A stretch of 64,000 nucleotides of DNA from Sciurus carolinensis (lineage: Eukaryota; Chordata; Mammalia; Rodentia; Sciuridae): contig NC_062232.1 of assembly GCF_902686445.1 (NCBI RefSeq), forward strand, positions 11,701,105 to 11,765,104. The letters run 5' to 3'. A program made the translations under genes and the position numbers. The notes under the pieces are model-generated. The model searched no databases, had not been told where the DNA came from, and saw nothing but the letters and a program-made list of their open reading frames with translations. Positions 34,281 to 43,520 of this stretch are shown piece by piece (the stretch's first letter is position 1; each line of letters opens with the position of its first letter).

Positions 34281-34790
34281 TGGGATTCAGACCCTTGCAT
34301 TCTGATTTCAGAGATGGAACTCTAACCAAAGGTCATGCCACCTGAGGTTTTGACCTGGAATACAAAAAACACACTACAGACCTTTCTAAGTTATAGGTCT
34401 CCTGGAAAGAAAAATGCCAGATACTGGTGTTGTCTTGAATAATGTATCAACAAAGAGTGGCCACAGGACCAAACTTCCCCTTTATGTCTCCTTGAAGTGT
34501 GACCAGTTAACCTGATGATATTTGAGAAAAGGAGGAGAATGCAAAAAGAGCAGAAAAAGCAATTGGGAAGTTACACTTTTAATTTTCTATTCTATATGAA
34601 TGATTTTATCAACAACTAGAACTAAACCCCTAAATGGGAACAACTCCAGAATTTTTATGCAGAATAATTCTTCTGAGCATCTCCAACTACTCACTTGTTC
34701 CCTCCCTTAGATGGCTTACAGGAGCCTCAAATAACTATAGGAGAGAAATCAACTCCATAGATTCTTAGTAAGAAGGGTTTCCTCTAACAA
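34281..34790. other. unassigned DNA
   Basis: Nothing recognised. Confidence 0.4.
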
Positions 34791-34975
34791 AACAGAAATT
34801 AACCTGGGAAAAAACCAACAGAAGTTTATTATGATGTGTATTTCACATACACATGTAAGATTCCCCATCTAGAATGAGTAGTTCTCAAAGTGGCTTTATA
34901 TTCCAGCATCTTCCACAAAGCACAGTCCATTTTTTAGAGAAGTAGCTAGACAAAGGAAATTCTGTTCCTTAGAGG
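34791..34975 (+). repeat. unassigned dispersed repeat, copy 1
   Basis: Resembles 38600-38790 in the same orientation. Shared blocks are AACAGAAGTTTATTATGATG versus AACAGAAGTTCGTTAAAATG, GAGTAGTTCTCAAAG, and TAGACAAAGGAAATTC versus AAGACAAAGGAAAAG. Family not recognised. Confidence 0.6.
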
Positions 34976-35060
34976 AAACTTGGATGTGTCTGGGGATACT
35001 TTTGGTTGTCACAACTGGGAAGAGAATTTCTATATGCAATTAGTGGATAGAGGCCACTAA
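34976..35060. mobile_element. possible hAT fragment
   Basis: TGTCTGGGGATACTTTTGGT followed by TGTCACAACTGGGAAGAG and GTGGATAGAGGCCACTAA follows a known mammalian hAT-type repeat. Exact family not assigned. Confidence 0.55.
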
Positions 35061-36718
35061 CTTACACCACAGAATAGAACTAAACTTATTTACTTAAAGA
35101 CAACTTTGAGGAGGCCTCTATGTGCTATAGCCTCTGAGGAGGCCCTGGGGATGGGACGGTCATGGCTACATTAGGGAAGGGAGGGAAGGGAAGGCAGGGA
35201 ATCAGCCTGCCTGACATTGCATGTGTTCTCCATTTCCCAGTCGCCTTTGTGGTTAGAGACTGAGTAGTGTACAGAGACCTCTTGAAAACATGAATCAGAG
35301 AATTTTTCTTAAAGATGTGTTGTACACTGTGTTTTCTCAGCGAATTGAACTCTGGACCAAACTGTGAACCCTGTAATGAAGTCTTTGTACATGGCCCTTT
35401 CCAGCTGTTTCTTAGCATTGCCTATGTAGGCCCATTACAAGTAGTATACAGAGACCTTGAAAACATGGATTATGACCAGTAGGATTTGAGCAGCAGCGAA
35501 GTATGCCACTTCCAGGCCTCAGGGCTACAAGGGCGTCTGTGTTACTTCCCTACACTCTTCTGTTGTAGTAACCCTATAAATCTTATATTGAAACCATAGC
35601 ATCACAAGATGGTGCCCCCTTGATCAACTTGAATCTCTGAGTGGAGTACCACAAACTCAAGCTAGACCTGAAATTTGAGAAGAAATATACCTTTGTTGAC
35701 TTAAGCCAACTGAGATTGGGAGTTAATGTATTACTTGCTGATCCTGGGTTTTTTAACTCAGGCTAGCTATCTGTCCCACTCGTTGAGATACTAGACATGA
35801 TGCCAGTTAGTGACTGGTGAATTAGGTGGGTCCATCTCCCTTAGGAAGTTAATATAACATCACTCAAATCATATAGGTACTAGAACAGAAAAATTATTTT
35901 TTCTAGTTCCTGGGAGGGGAGCCAAAGCCGACCAAATATTAGATCTGGAAAAGAGCAGATTTGCTTTTTCAAAGGATTACTCTTCAATGGGCTTTTGAAG
36001 CATGCCATTCTGGACAGGATAGGGAGCAGTCTGTGGACACAGGGCAACGTCTGACCATGGTAGAAGCTTTCTTTCCACCTTATGTGTAAAATTCAACCAT
36101 GTGTTTTTCTAGCAGGGAGAAAAAGGCTTCCAAGTGCTACACTTTCCAACTCATTCCACTGAAATTTGGATTTTTGAGTGCATAACATGCTTTGAGACTC
36201 TAGGTGGTAGGAGTGAAGGTGGAGAAGGAAGAGACAGGAAATTCCATTTCATTCACAGCATGCTAACTTGACGATGCTTCTCAGGGCCAGCTTATCAGCA
36301 ACCACTTTAAATTGACCGTGATTTTATCCTTGCCTCTCTTTGTAAAGGTTTCTTTTTCAGAATTTTAAGCCAACAGCTTCCAAACTGTCATTTACAATTT
36401 ACAGAAGTACAGAAAGTAGAATAGTTGTCAGCAAGCAGCATAATTATGTGCCAGGAAATGACATGGCAAATCGTCTAGCCTGGCAAGTGCTAGACAGCTC
36501 CTTCCCTATCTTTTAGCTTCAGGCAGGAGCAGAACTATAATATCTGCTGATCTTTTTGCAACTTCTTTTACACTTGAAGTGTAGATTACTAAGGAATATT
36601 TGGTCTGGAGATCTGAACTAGGGCAGAAATTTATTTTTAAAACAGCAAACCAAACGGGGCAGGAACTTGGAAAGTGTAATATCCACATCACACTACATTG
36701 TTTGTGTTATGCTATGCT
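35061..36718. other. unassigned DNA with a local direct repeat
   Basis: 'TACAGAGACCTCTTGAAAAC' at 35270 recurs as TACAGAGACCTTGAAAACAT at 35447 with some flanking similarity. The minus-strand frame 35125-35418 is chance. No other repeat or gene was recognised. Confidence 0.4.
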
Positions 36719-36799
36719 ATTGGCAGTGCTGGGGATTGAACCCAGGGCTTATGTGCTTGTAAGGCACGCACTCTACCAACTGAGCTATATCCCCAACCC
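36719..36799 (-). mobile_element. ID SINE, antisense, near consensus
   Basis: TTGGCAGTGCTGGGGATTGA, ACTCTACCAACTGAGCTATA and TCCCCAACCC: full-length with intact promoter boxes. Confidence 0.92.
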
Positions 36800-36806
36800 T
36801 AATTCA

Positions 36807-37088
36807 GCAGTTCTTAAGGTGAGGCACCTGCTATAGTGGCAGCTGTATCACTTGGGCACTTGTTAGAAATGAAATTTTGGGGCCTAGGGTATAGCTCAGT
36901 GGTAGAGCACTTGCCTAGTATGTGTGAGGCACTGGGTTTGATCTAGTACTTGCCAGAAAAAAAAAAGGAAGAAAGTGAACCAACCAAGACCTACTGAATC
37001 AGAAACTCTGGGATGGAGTCCTACAATATGAATTTTGACAAACCTTCCAGGTGATTCTAGTCCATGCTTTGGTTTGAGAACCACTGGT
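36807..37088 (+). mobile_element. hAT-Charlie MER5-type fossil split by an ID
   Basis: GGGCACTTGTTAGAAATGAA, AGACCTACTGAATCAGAAAC, CCAGGTGATTCTAGTCCATG and the terminal TGAGAACCACTGG match MER5A/B in order. An ID at 36881-36971 interrupts the middle. Confidence 0.82.
36881..36971 (+). mobile_element. ID SINE nested in MER5
   Basis: GGCCTAGGGTATAGCTCAGT, GTAGAGCACTTGCCTAGTAT, GGCACTGGGTTTGATC and an A-run. Opposite orientation to the ID 80 bp to the left. Confidence 0.92.
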
Positions 37089-37718
37089 GTGTAATAGATG
37101 ACAAATAAATCCTGTCATGTTTTTCTGGTTTATCAATTACAAATATAATCAGCTGCAAAAGAAGAACAACAAAAAGAAAAAAAGAAGAAAATCAAAACAA
37201 AACAGAAAGCAGACCTCCAGAAAATCTAGCAAACGGTGACTGTGTAAGAAGAAAGAATTTTTGTTATTCTTGTAAAACAAGAAATACCAAGGAAGGCAGT
37301 CCACCCTATTGACTAGGGGTCAAACATGATATCTAGGAATCCCCATTCTTTCTAGCTTCTTAGTATGCTCTTCTTAGGGAGTAGCTTTTGTCCCGAATTC
37401 AAAGATGACTGATGAACCTCTGGGCACTATTTCTATGTTCCAGGCAGGAAAGAGGCAAGGACAAAGGGTTTCTCCTATTTTTTATTCAGGGAAAGTAACT
37501 CTGCTCAGAAGTTTCTGCTTTCATATCATGGCCAGAAACAGGTCATATGGTCAACTCTAACAATACTGGAAGTTAAATCAACTTTAGCTTTTTAATCTCT
37601 ATGATAGAGAAAGTCAAGGGGTGAGAGGTGGAGTGAAGAAGTGTTTGCAGAAGGTAAATCTATACTGCGTCTTCCAACTTGCGACTTGTACCTAATGCTG
37701 TTGCTTTCTTGTTTTTAG
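37089..37718. other. unassigned DNA upstream of the candidate exon
   Basis: Contains an A-rich run (37157-37205). No repeat recognised. Confidence 0.4.
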
Positions 37719-37836
37719 TGAAAATCCTGGGGATGATCATTATGGCAAAAGCCATCATCTTAATGTTTAATAAGGAAATAGGATCAACAAATTATGTTTT
37801 CATTTCCACTTTAATTCCAAAAGCTAATTCACCAAG
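37719..37836 (+). other. candidate exon, possibly 3'-terminal
   Basis: The acceptor GTTGCTTTCTTGTTTTTAG is strong. If unspliced further, frame 2 reads ENPGDDHYGKSHHLNV then TAA at 37768-37770, with AATAAA signals at 37934 and 37944. If the donor after CACCAAG (GTAAAA) is used, frame 3 stays open for all 38 codons. No protein is recognised. It could be chance. Confidence 0.22.
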
Positions 37837-38345
37837 GTAAAAATCAGGTTTTATGTTCAACTAGTTATTTTATATTCAGTTAAGGGTATGTCTGAGTTTG
37901 CCTTCTTGATATTTAATGGAATATTTGTGAAATAATAAAGCAAAATAAATAATTTGCAGTACTGCCTAGATACACATATTTGAGCTAATTATAGTGAGAG
38001 TCTGAACATTTGAAAATTTTCAGATATGCATCTATTATTTCTTTAAAATATAAATAATAATTAGAATTAGGCTCCAAGGCTGTCACATACAATTTCCTTT
38101 TATTGTAATGCACAGATAATAATGATAATTGACTTATTTATAGTAAGAATTGTTTCCAAATTAGCACAGCAATGTTAAAGCTATTTATGTCTCTGCAATC
38201 TTATTTATTTCTCAACAAAGCCATTCCTCTTGTATTTTAAATGGTAAATCTGCCCAGACTCTGTTAAAAATATTACTAATTTTGATTTAATGCAGTGCAA
38301 GTATGCAAGCTATTGTTGGACTCATTGAGGTTGCCATGGTAATCT
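37837..38345. other. repeat-free AT-rich stretch, possible conserved non-coding element
   Basis: About 500 bp with no repeat and many homeodomain-type TAATTA/TAATTG and GATAA words (for example GATAATAATGATAATTGAC). This composition is common in developmental enhancers but is not proof of function. Confidence 0.3.
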
Positions 38346-38599
38346 TCTAGCCAGCAAAAAGATGCCCAGGGACCAGAGAAGATCAATGATATGACTGAGA
38401 TACAAGGACTTACCCGTGTCAAAACTAGGGTCAAAACATAGAGGGCTGACCACTACATCCTATGTCCTTTTCACCTTCTTTCTCTAGATTTCAAAGTTCT
38501 CCTTTTTAATCTTTGACAAATGTCCACACAGCGGAAAAAAATAATTTGTCTTCAACCTTCATGGATTCTTAGTTGGAACAGACTCCTATAACAATAGAC
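38346..38599. other. unassigned DNA
   Basis: Nothing recognised. Confidence 0.4.
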
Positions 38600-39050
38600 A
38601 GATCAACAAGAGAAAAACAAACAGAAGTTCGTTAAAATGTAATTTTCACATATACATGGGAGACATTCAGGAAGTGAGTAGTTCTCAAAGACATGGCTTT
38701 GAATTCCAGCTTCTATGGCATCTGTAACAAAGTATGGTAAATTTTGAGAGAAGTGAAAAGACAAAGGAAAAGAAAGAACTTTGAGTCTAGGGTCAGAAAC
38801 TTGGGGGAAGGCAAATGACTGGTAGATAAAGGCTAGTTAATGAAGTTTGCTAGTGTAGATTCCTCTGGCACTACCTCTAAGTCAATAGAAATCTAGAGTT
38901 GTTTTTAGAGGCTAACTTGTGGTCTCTGATAGGGGTGGCAGGATAACTCTTGTCTTTGTAAATCTATGTCCTGTTTTTAGGCAAAAGCAGACAGGGCAGA
39001 GATCTTTGCCAGAATCTGCTTCTTCTTAATTGCCTTTAAATCAACAATCC
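38600..39050 (+). repeat. unassigned dispersed repeat, copy 2
   Basis: The left 190 bp pairs with 34791-34975. It appears to extend further right (GCAAAAGCAGACAGGGCAGA, then TTCTTAATTGCCTTTAAATC), as an old LTR or LINE fragment might. Family unknown. Confidence 0.5.
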
Positions 39051-39134
39051 TTCATATTTTATATTGGCCTCTAATATTCTGATCTTCTGCATTCTGTAAT
39101 TAGAATCTCTTAGCATTTCCTTTCTTAATCCCTG

Positions 39135-39310
39135 TCACACAGGTAAAAGGTTGGCAAATAACAGCCAGTGGGACAAATATGTTATCTATCCTGTAATATC
39201 AGAGTTGAATAGTTGTCACAGAGACTGTGTGGCCTGCATTGCTGAAGATATTTACTCTTTGGCTCTTTACAGAAAATATTTGCTGACTCTTGTTCTAGGT
39301 CGATCCTAAT
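39135..39310 (+). mobile_element. old mammalian DNA-transposon-like repeat
   Basis: Opposite-strand relative of 23095-23300: CAGAGTTGAATAGTTGTCAC, AGAGACTGTGTGGCCTGCAT and CTCTTTACAGAAAATATTTG. The middle is partly deleted. The 62-codon minus-strand frame here is repeat-derived. Confidence 0.65.
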
Positions 39311-40136
39311 TAACAGAACTTTTGGACATAGAAAGGGAAGGCCTCTTATCTGAAATGCTAACTTGGGCATGTCTGATCATTCTTTCCTGTATTTCTGATA
39401 TTTTCTATAGTAAATTTCCTTTCTGCATTTTTTCAGTCTTGCTTGGACATAAAAGGTGTTATAGTACAAACTATATGCCTGTGTATGCTAGAGACTAGGC
39501 ATGCTTGGTAGTTGAACACTCGAAATGCAGCTAGTGCAAGTTGAAGTATGTTCCAAATTTTGCAGAAGTATGTTCCAAATTTTGCAGAATTCATATTTAA
39601 AAAGGATATAAAAGTTTCATTAATTTTTTTGATTACATGTTGAAATGATACTATTTAGGATACATTGGGTTAAGTCAAATATATTATTAAAAGTAATTTC
39701 ACCTATTTCTTGTTACTTGTTGATGTGGCTGCCAGAAAAATTAAAATTCCGAATATGGCTCACATTATGTTTCTCTTGGACAGCACTTTGAACTGTTTTG
39801 CCTCTTGACCAATTTTCCCATTTGCAAAGCTCTGTTAAGTCACACAAAAAAATTTGTAACAAGTAGTTTATCAGAGCTCATCATTGTTATGTTTCCCACG
39901 AGCCACTTTTGCCAGTATGGGCAGAAAATTGGCTTTTTAGTCAGGTAGGTAGACTACAATTTAATGGTGGACAGATGTCTCCAAATTTGTCAAGTTACCA
40001 GTTTTTTTTTTTATTTACTGCTACAAGTTGAAAACATTCTTTTTCTAAAGGAAAAGTTTTTTTTTTTTTAAAGAATACCATTTTCTTAATTACAGCAATT
40101 AAAAATTTCAAGCCATTTAATTTAATTAATTCATTT
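39311..40136. other. unassigned DNA with a perfect 22-bp tandem duplication
   Basis: The unit starting GAAGTATGTTCCAAATTTTG occurs twice in tandem at 39543-39586 with no mismatch. No repeat family was recognised elsewhere in the stretch. Confidence 0.5.
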
Positions 40137-40214
40137 TTTGTGGTACTGGGTATGGAACCACGGCCTCATGCATGCTACGCAGGCACTCTACCTCTGAGCT
40201 ACATCCCCAGTCCC
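40137..40214 (-). mobile_element. ID SINE, antisense
   Basis: TTGTGGTACTGGGTATGGAA, CTACGCAGGCACTCTACCTC and AGCTACATCCCCAGTCCCC. Confidence 0.9.
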
Positions 40215-40795
40215 CAAGCCATTTTAGTTTTCCCACTGGTGCTTCTGTACTTTGCAAAATTAATAAATTTCAGTATGGGATATGGAATGTTACTTAGGGG
40301 TTTATTTTTACAAACTTCAGTTTGGCAATAAAATGGTCAAAGATTCATAGTTGGTAAACATTTTGAAATTGACTGCAAGTACCTAGAGAATATCATTTTA
40401 CTTTCTTATTATACTTTCAATTACAATCTGGGTAACATGCTAGTTTTTTTTTTTTCCACCTAATATTTTCCGGCACCTAACAGAATCCCTGATTCAGGCA
40501 GACTTCTATTCTCAACTCTGTACTTCTGCATAGCTGATACATGCTTTTGCCATTGGTGACAGTGTGTGTCCTGGTCCTCTGCTATTTGGGAATCTTGTTC
40601 AAGATTCACCCAAGCTACCCCTGAAATCCTCTATGTCTGTTGCCTATATTATAGTTATATGTGATTTTATATTGGCCTCTAAATGTTTGGTGCATCTGTC
40701 TTGCTTATTCAACAAAGCTGGGTAACTTCACAGGTCAGGTAGCGGTCTGTTATGTCTTCTTTAAATCTTATTAGTGACATGCTAATTCTGGTATG
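40215..40795. other. unassigned DNA
   Basis: No repeat or gene recognised. A run of T at 40444-40455. Confidence 0.4.
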
Positions 40796-40874
40796 ATTTT
40801 TTTTTGTACTGAGGATTGAACCCAGGGGTATTTTGCCACTGAACTACATTCCCAACTGTATTTATTTATTTATT
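40796..40874 (-). mobile_element. truncated SINE (ID half only), antisense
   Basis: TTGTACTGAGGATTGAACCC, CACTGAACTACATTCCCAAC and a TATTTATTTATTTATT linker. The short-form ID half remains and the 7SL half is missing, cut by the next insertion. Confidence 0.85.
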
Positions 40875-41083
40875 GTCTTTTCTTTTTTGACTCTGGAAAT
40901 CAAATCCAGGGCTTCACATATGCAAGGCAAGTGCTTTACCATTGAGCTACATCTCAGCCCGTATTTTTTTTATTTTGAAACAGGATCTAACCAAGTTGCT
41001 GAGGCTGGCCTTGAACTTGTGATCTTCCTGCTTCAGCTTCCTGAGTTGCTGGGATTACAGGCATGCACCACCATGTCTGGCTT
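40875..41083 (-). mobile_element. B1/ID dimeric SINE with full-length ID half, antisense
   Basis: CTCTGGAAATCAAATCCAGG, ATATGCAAGGCAAGTGCTTT and CATTGAGCTACATCTCAGCC form a full-length ID, followed by the 7SL half ending GCACCACCATGTCTGGC. The 88-codon frame across it is repeat-derived. Confidence 0.9.
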
Positions 41084-41387
41084 CTTGCTTGATTTTTAAC
41101 TCTGCACAATTCTCAATAGTTTCATTTCCATTCAACCACTTTTTTTTTGTTTTACTAATTTAGTTTTTCTGTTTAATCAATTTTCCTCTGCACAATTTAT
41201 AGTCAAATACTGAGACTTATTGTGAATATTGGTTCCTAATCCCCACCTCTCTATTTCACCTCTCTTCCTTCTTTAGAGAAAACATTTTCAGCTTCTTAAT
41301 TTTAATTTTTATTTTTGGAGTTTAGATTCTTTTAAAAATTTTTTTTGTAGTTGTAGATGGACAGCATGTCTTTATTTGTTTGTTTAT
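41084..41387. other. unassigned DNA
   Basis: AT-rich. Nothing recognised. Confidence 0.4.
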
Positions 41388-41464
41388 ATGTGGTACTAAT
41401 GATGGAAACCAGTGCCTCACACATGCTAGGCAAGTGCTCTGCCACTGAGCTACAGCCCCAGCTC
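41388..41464 (-). mobile_element. ID SINE, antisense
   Basis: GTGGTACTAATGATGGAAAC, CTAGGCAAGTGCTCTGCCAC and AGCTACAGCCCCAGCTC. Confidence 0.88.
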
Positions 41465-41515
41465 ATTGTTTAATTTCTTTAAGTAAAATGCTTCTATTAC
41501 TACTTTAAACATTTT

Positions 41516-41694
41516 AAGCCAGGCATGATGGCACCTGCCTGTAACCCCGGCATTGAGGGAATGCTAAGGCAGGAAGATCACAAGTTCAAGGGCAGCCTCA
41601 GCAACTTAGCAAGACCCTGTCTAAAAATCAAAAAAATAAAAAGACTGGGGAGGTAGCTCACTAGTAGAGCACCCCTGGATTCAATCCTCAGTAC
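41516..41694 (+). mobile_element. B1/ID dimeric SINE
   Basis: AGCCAGGCATGATGGCACCT, CCCTGTCTAAAAATC, an A-rich linker, then a short ID half GACTGGGGAGGTAGCTCACT to CAATCCTCAGTACC. Confidence 0.93.
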
Positions 41695-41730
41695 CAATAA
41701 TAATAATAATAATGATAATAATAATAATAT
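41695..41730 (+). repeat. (AAT)n microsatellite in SINE tail
   Basis: About eleven AAT units with one GAT interruption. Typical decay of a SINE A-tail into a trinucleotide repeat. Confidence 0.95.
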
Positions 41731-42195
41731 AAAAATTATAGGTATTATCTAATTATTTTATACTACCTTAGATCAGGATTTACCTCTCTTTCAGATCTTT
41801 TCACTTCCACTGCACACACGAACATTTTCTATATGCTTATTTTTCTCAGTATAGTTTTATTATGATTTTAGCTCAATCTGACTATATAAATTTATTCATA
41901 ACTGAGGCAAGTTAAGGCACTGATAAGTCCTAACTAAAGAAATCATCAGGGAACTAGGTAAATAAACTAGATAAATATTTACCCAGAATTCTGCTTACAT
42001 AGATAAAAATGAGAAATTGTGAAACAGGTTAAAGGGATGCAAAGGATATGAAAATGATTTTCAATATATGCCAGGCTGACTTCAGGAAGAAAATTAAAAG
42101 AATGAAGAAGACTTAAGTGTCAGGGAGAAAATGTCAATTAAGGAAGAACAATCAAATGACTTACAGGAAAATCTTTTTTAAAAAATGGTACTATC
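41731..42195. other. unassigned AT-rich DNA
   Basis: Nothing recognised. Confidence 0.4.
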
Positions 42196-42412
42196 AGACA
42201 GGTACAGTGACACATGCCTGTAATCCCAGCAGCTCAGGAGGCTGAGGCAGGAGGATCTCAAGTTCAAAGCCAGCCTCAGCAATTTAGCATGGCCTTAGGT
42301 AATTTAGCAAGATCCTGTCTCAAAATTAAAAAATAAAAAGGAATGGGGATGTGGTTCATTGGTTAAGCACTGGTGGGTTCAATCCCTAGTTAAAAAAAAA
42401 AAGAAAAGAAAG
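42196..42412 (+). mobile_element. B1/ID dimeric SINE
   Basis: 7SL half from CAGGTACAGTGACACATGCC, then a short ID half (GGAATGGGGATGTGGTTCAT to CAATCCCTAGTT) and an A-rich tail. Confidence 0.94.
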
Positions 42413-43029
42413 GAGGGAAATAATTATTTTCCTTTTTTAATTAAAGTTCCTTAATGGCAGAGACCATTTTTCATCCCCTTACCAGTAGATTATTTTTAGA
42501 GCATCTATTTAGGCTCATAGCAGAATTGAGCAGGAAGTACAGAGTTCCCATGAGAGCTCTCCCTCCTTTCCCACTGGCTTCCCACTGGCTCCCCATCACC
42601 GCACACCCCTCAACAGTGAGGCACATTTGTTCCAGTGAACAAACATTGACACATCATTATTACCCAAAGTCCATAGTTTTCATTAGATGTCACTCTTTGT
42701 GCTTTATGTTTTATCATCTTTGACAAATGTATAATGGTAATTATTCACATTATAGTACAGATTGTGGTATATTCATACAGAAAAACTTCACTGCCCTAAA
42801 AGTTCCCTGTGCTCCACAATTTGTTTTATGAAGGATTATAAAATAATTTTGATTTTTTTTAATGCTAGTACCTATTCTTAAAAGGGTTTTCTCAAGTGGG
42901 AGCCCTATGTGACAATCATCAAAGATCCCTGGACAGGAAGAATGGTATCCATCCAATTAATAAGTTATCAGTTGATTTTAACAAAAGACTTCTAGGCCAT
43001 GTATAGATCTAAACTGGACCCAGAGCCTC
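42413..43029. other. unassigned DNA
   Basis: Likely an old L1M antisense fragment near 42440-42720 (TTTAGAGCATCTATTTAGGC and CCTCAACAGTGAGGCACATT), not firmly assigned. The 89-codon frame has no domain. Confidence 0.35.
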
Positions 43030-43520
43030 TGTATTCATTTTCTATTATGAATAATTAATTGTTCCAAATCTTAGTGACTTTGAACATTTATTGTCTCACA
43101 ATTTCTATGGATTGAGAACTTGGAAACATCTTAACTGTGGAGTTCTGGCTTACAGCTTCTTCTGAGATTTCATTCAAGATGTTGGTTGGGGCTTCAGTCA
43201 TCTGAGGGCTTGATTGTGTCCAGAAGATTCACTTCCATGATGGTTCACTCACGTGGCTATTGGTTGGAGAACTCAGATCCTTGCCATATGGGCCTCTCCA
43301 GTTGCCATTTGGGTGTCATGATGACGTGGCATTTGGGTTTCCCAGAGTGGGCAATGCAAGAGAGAACAAGAAAGAAGCAGCAAAGTCTTTGCAAACCAGC
43401 CTTTTAATGTCATATTCCATCATTTCTGCACTATGTGATTGATTATACAGGTCAGTCCTATTCAAAATGAGCTAGGCAACTGGACTTACTAGAAGATCAT
43501 TTTGGAGACTGGCTACCACA
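43030..43520 (-). mobile_element. MLT1-type MaLR LTR, antisense
   Basis: Landmarks in order on the opposite strand: TTTTCTATTATGAATAATTA, TTTATTGTCTCACAATTTCT, CGTGGCTATTGGTTGGAGAA, CATGATGACGTGGCATTTGG, AAGAGAGAACAAGAAAGAAG and the terminal AGACTGGCTACCACA. Near full length. The two plus-strand frames inside are LTR-derived. Confidence 0.82.

Noticed and set aside
43186..43442. Two overlapping plus-strand frames of 73 and 60 codons
   Set aside because: They sit entirely within an antisense MLT1-type LTR.
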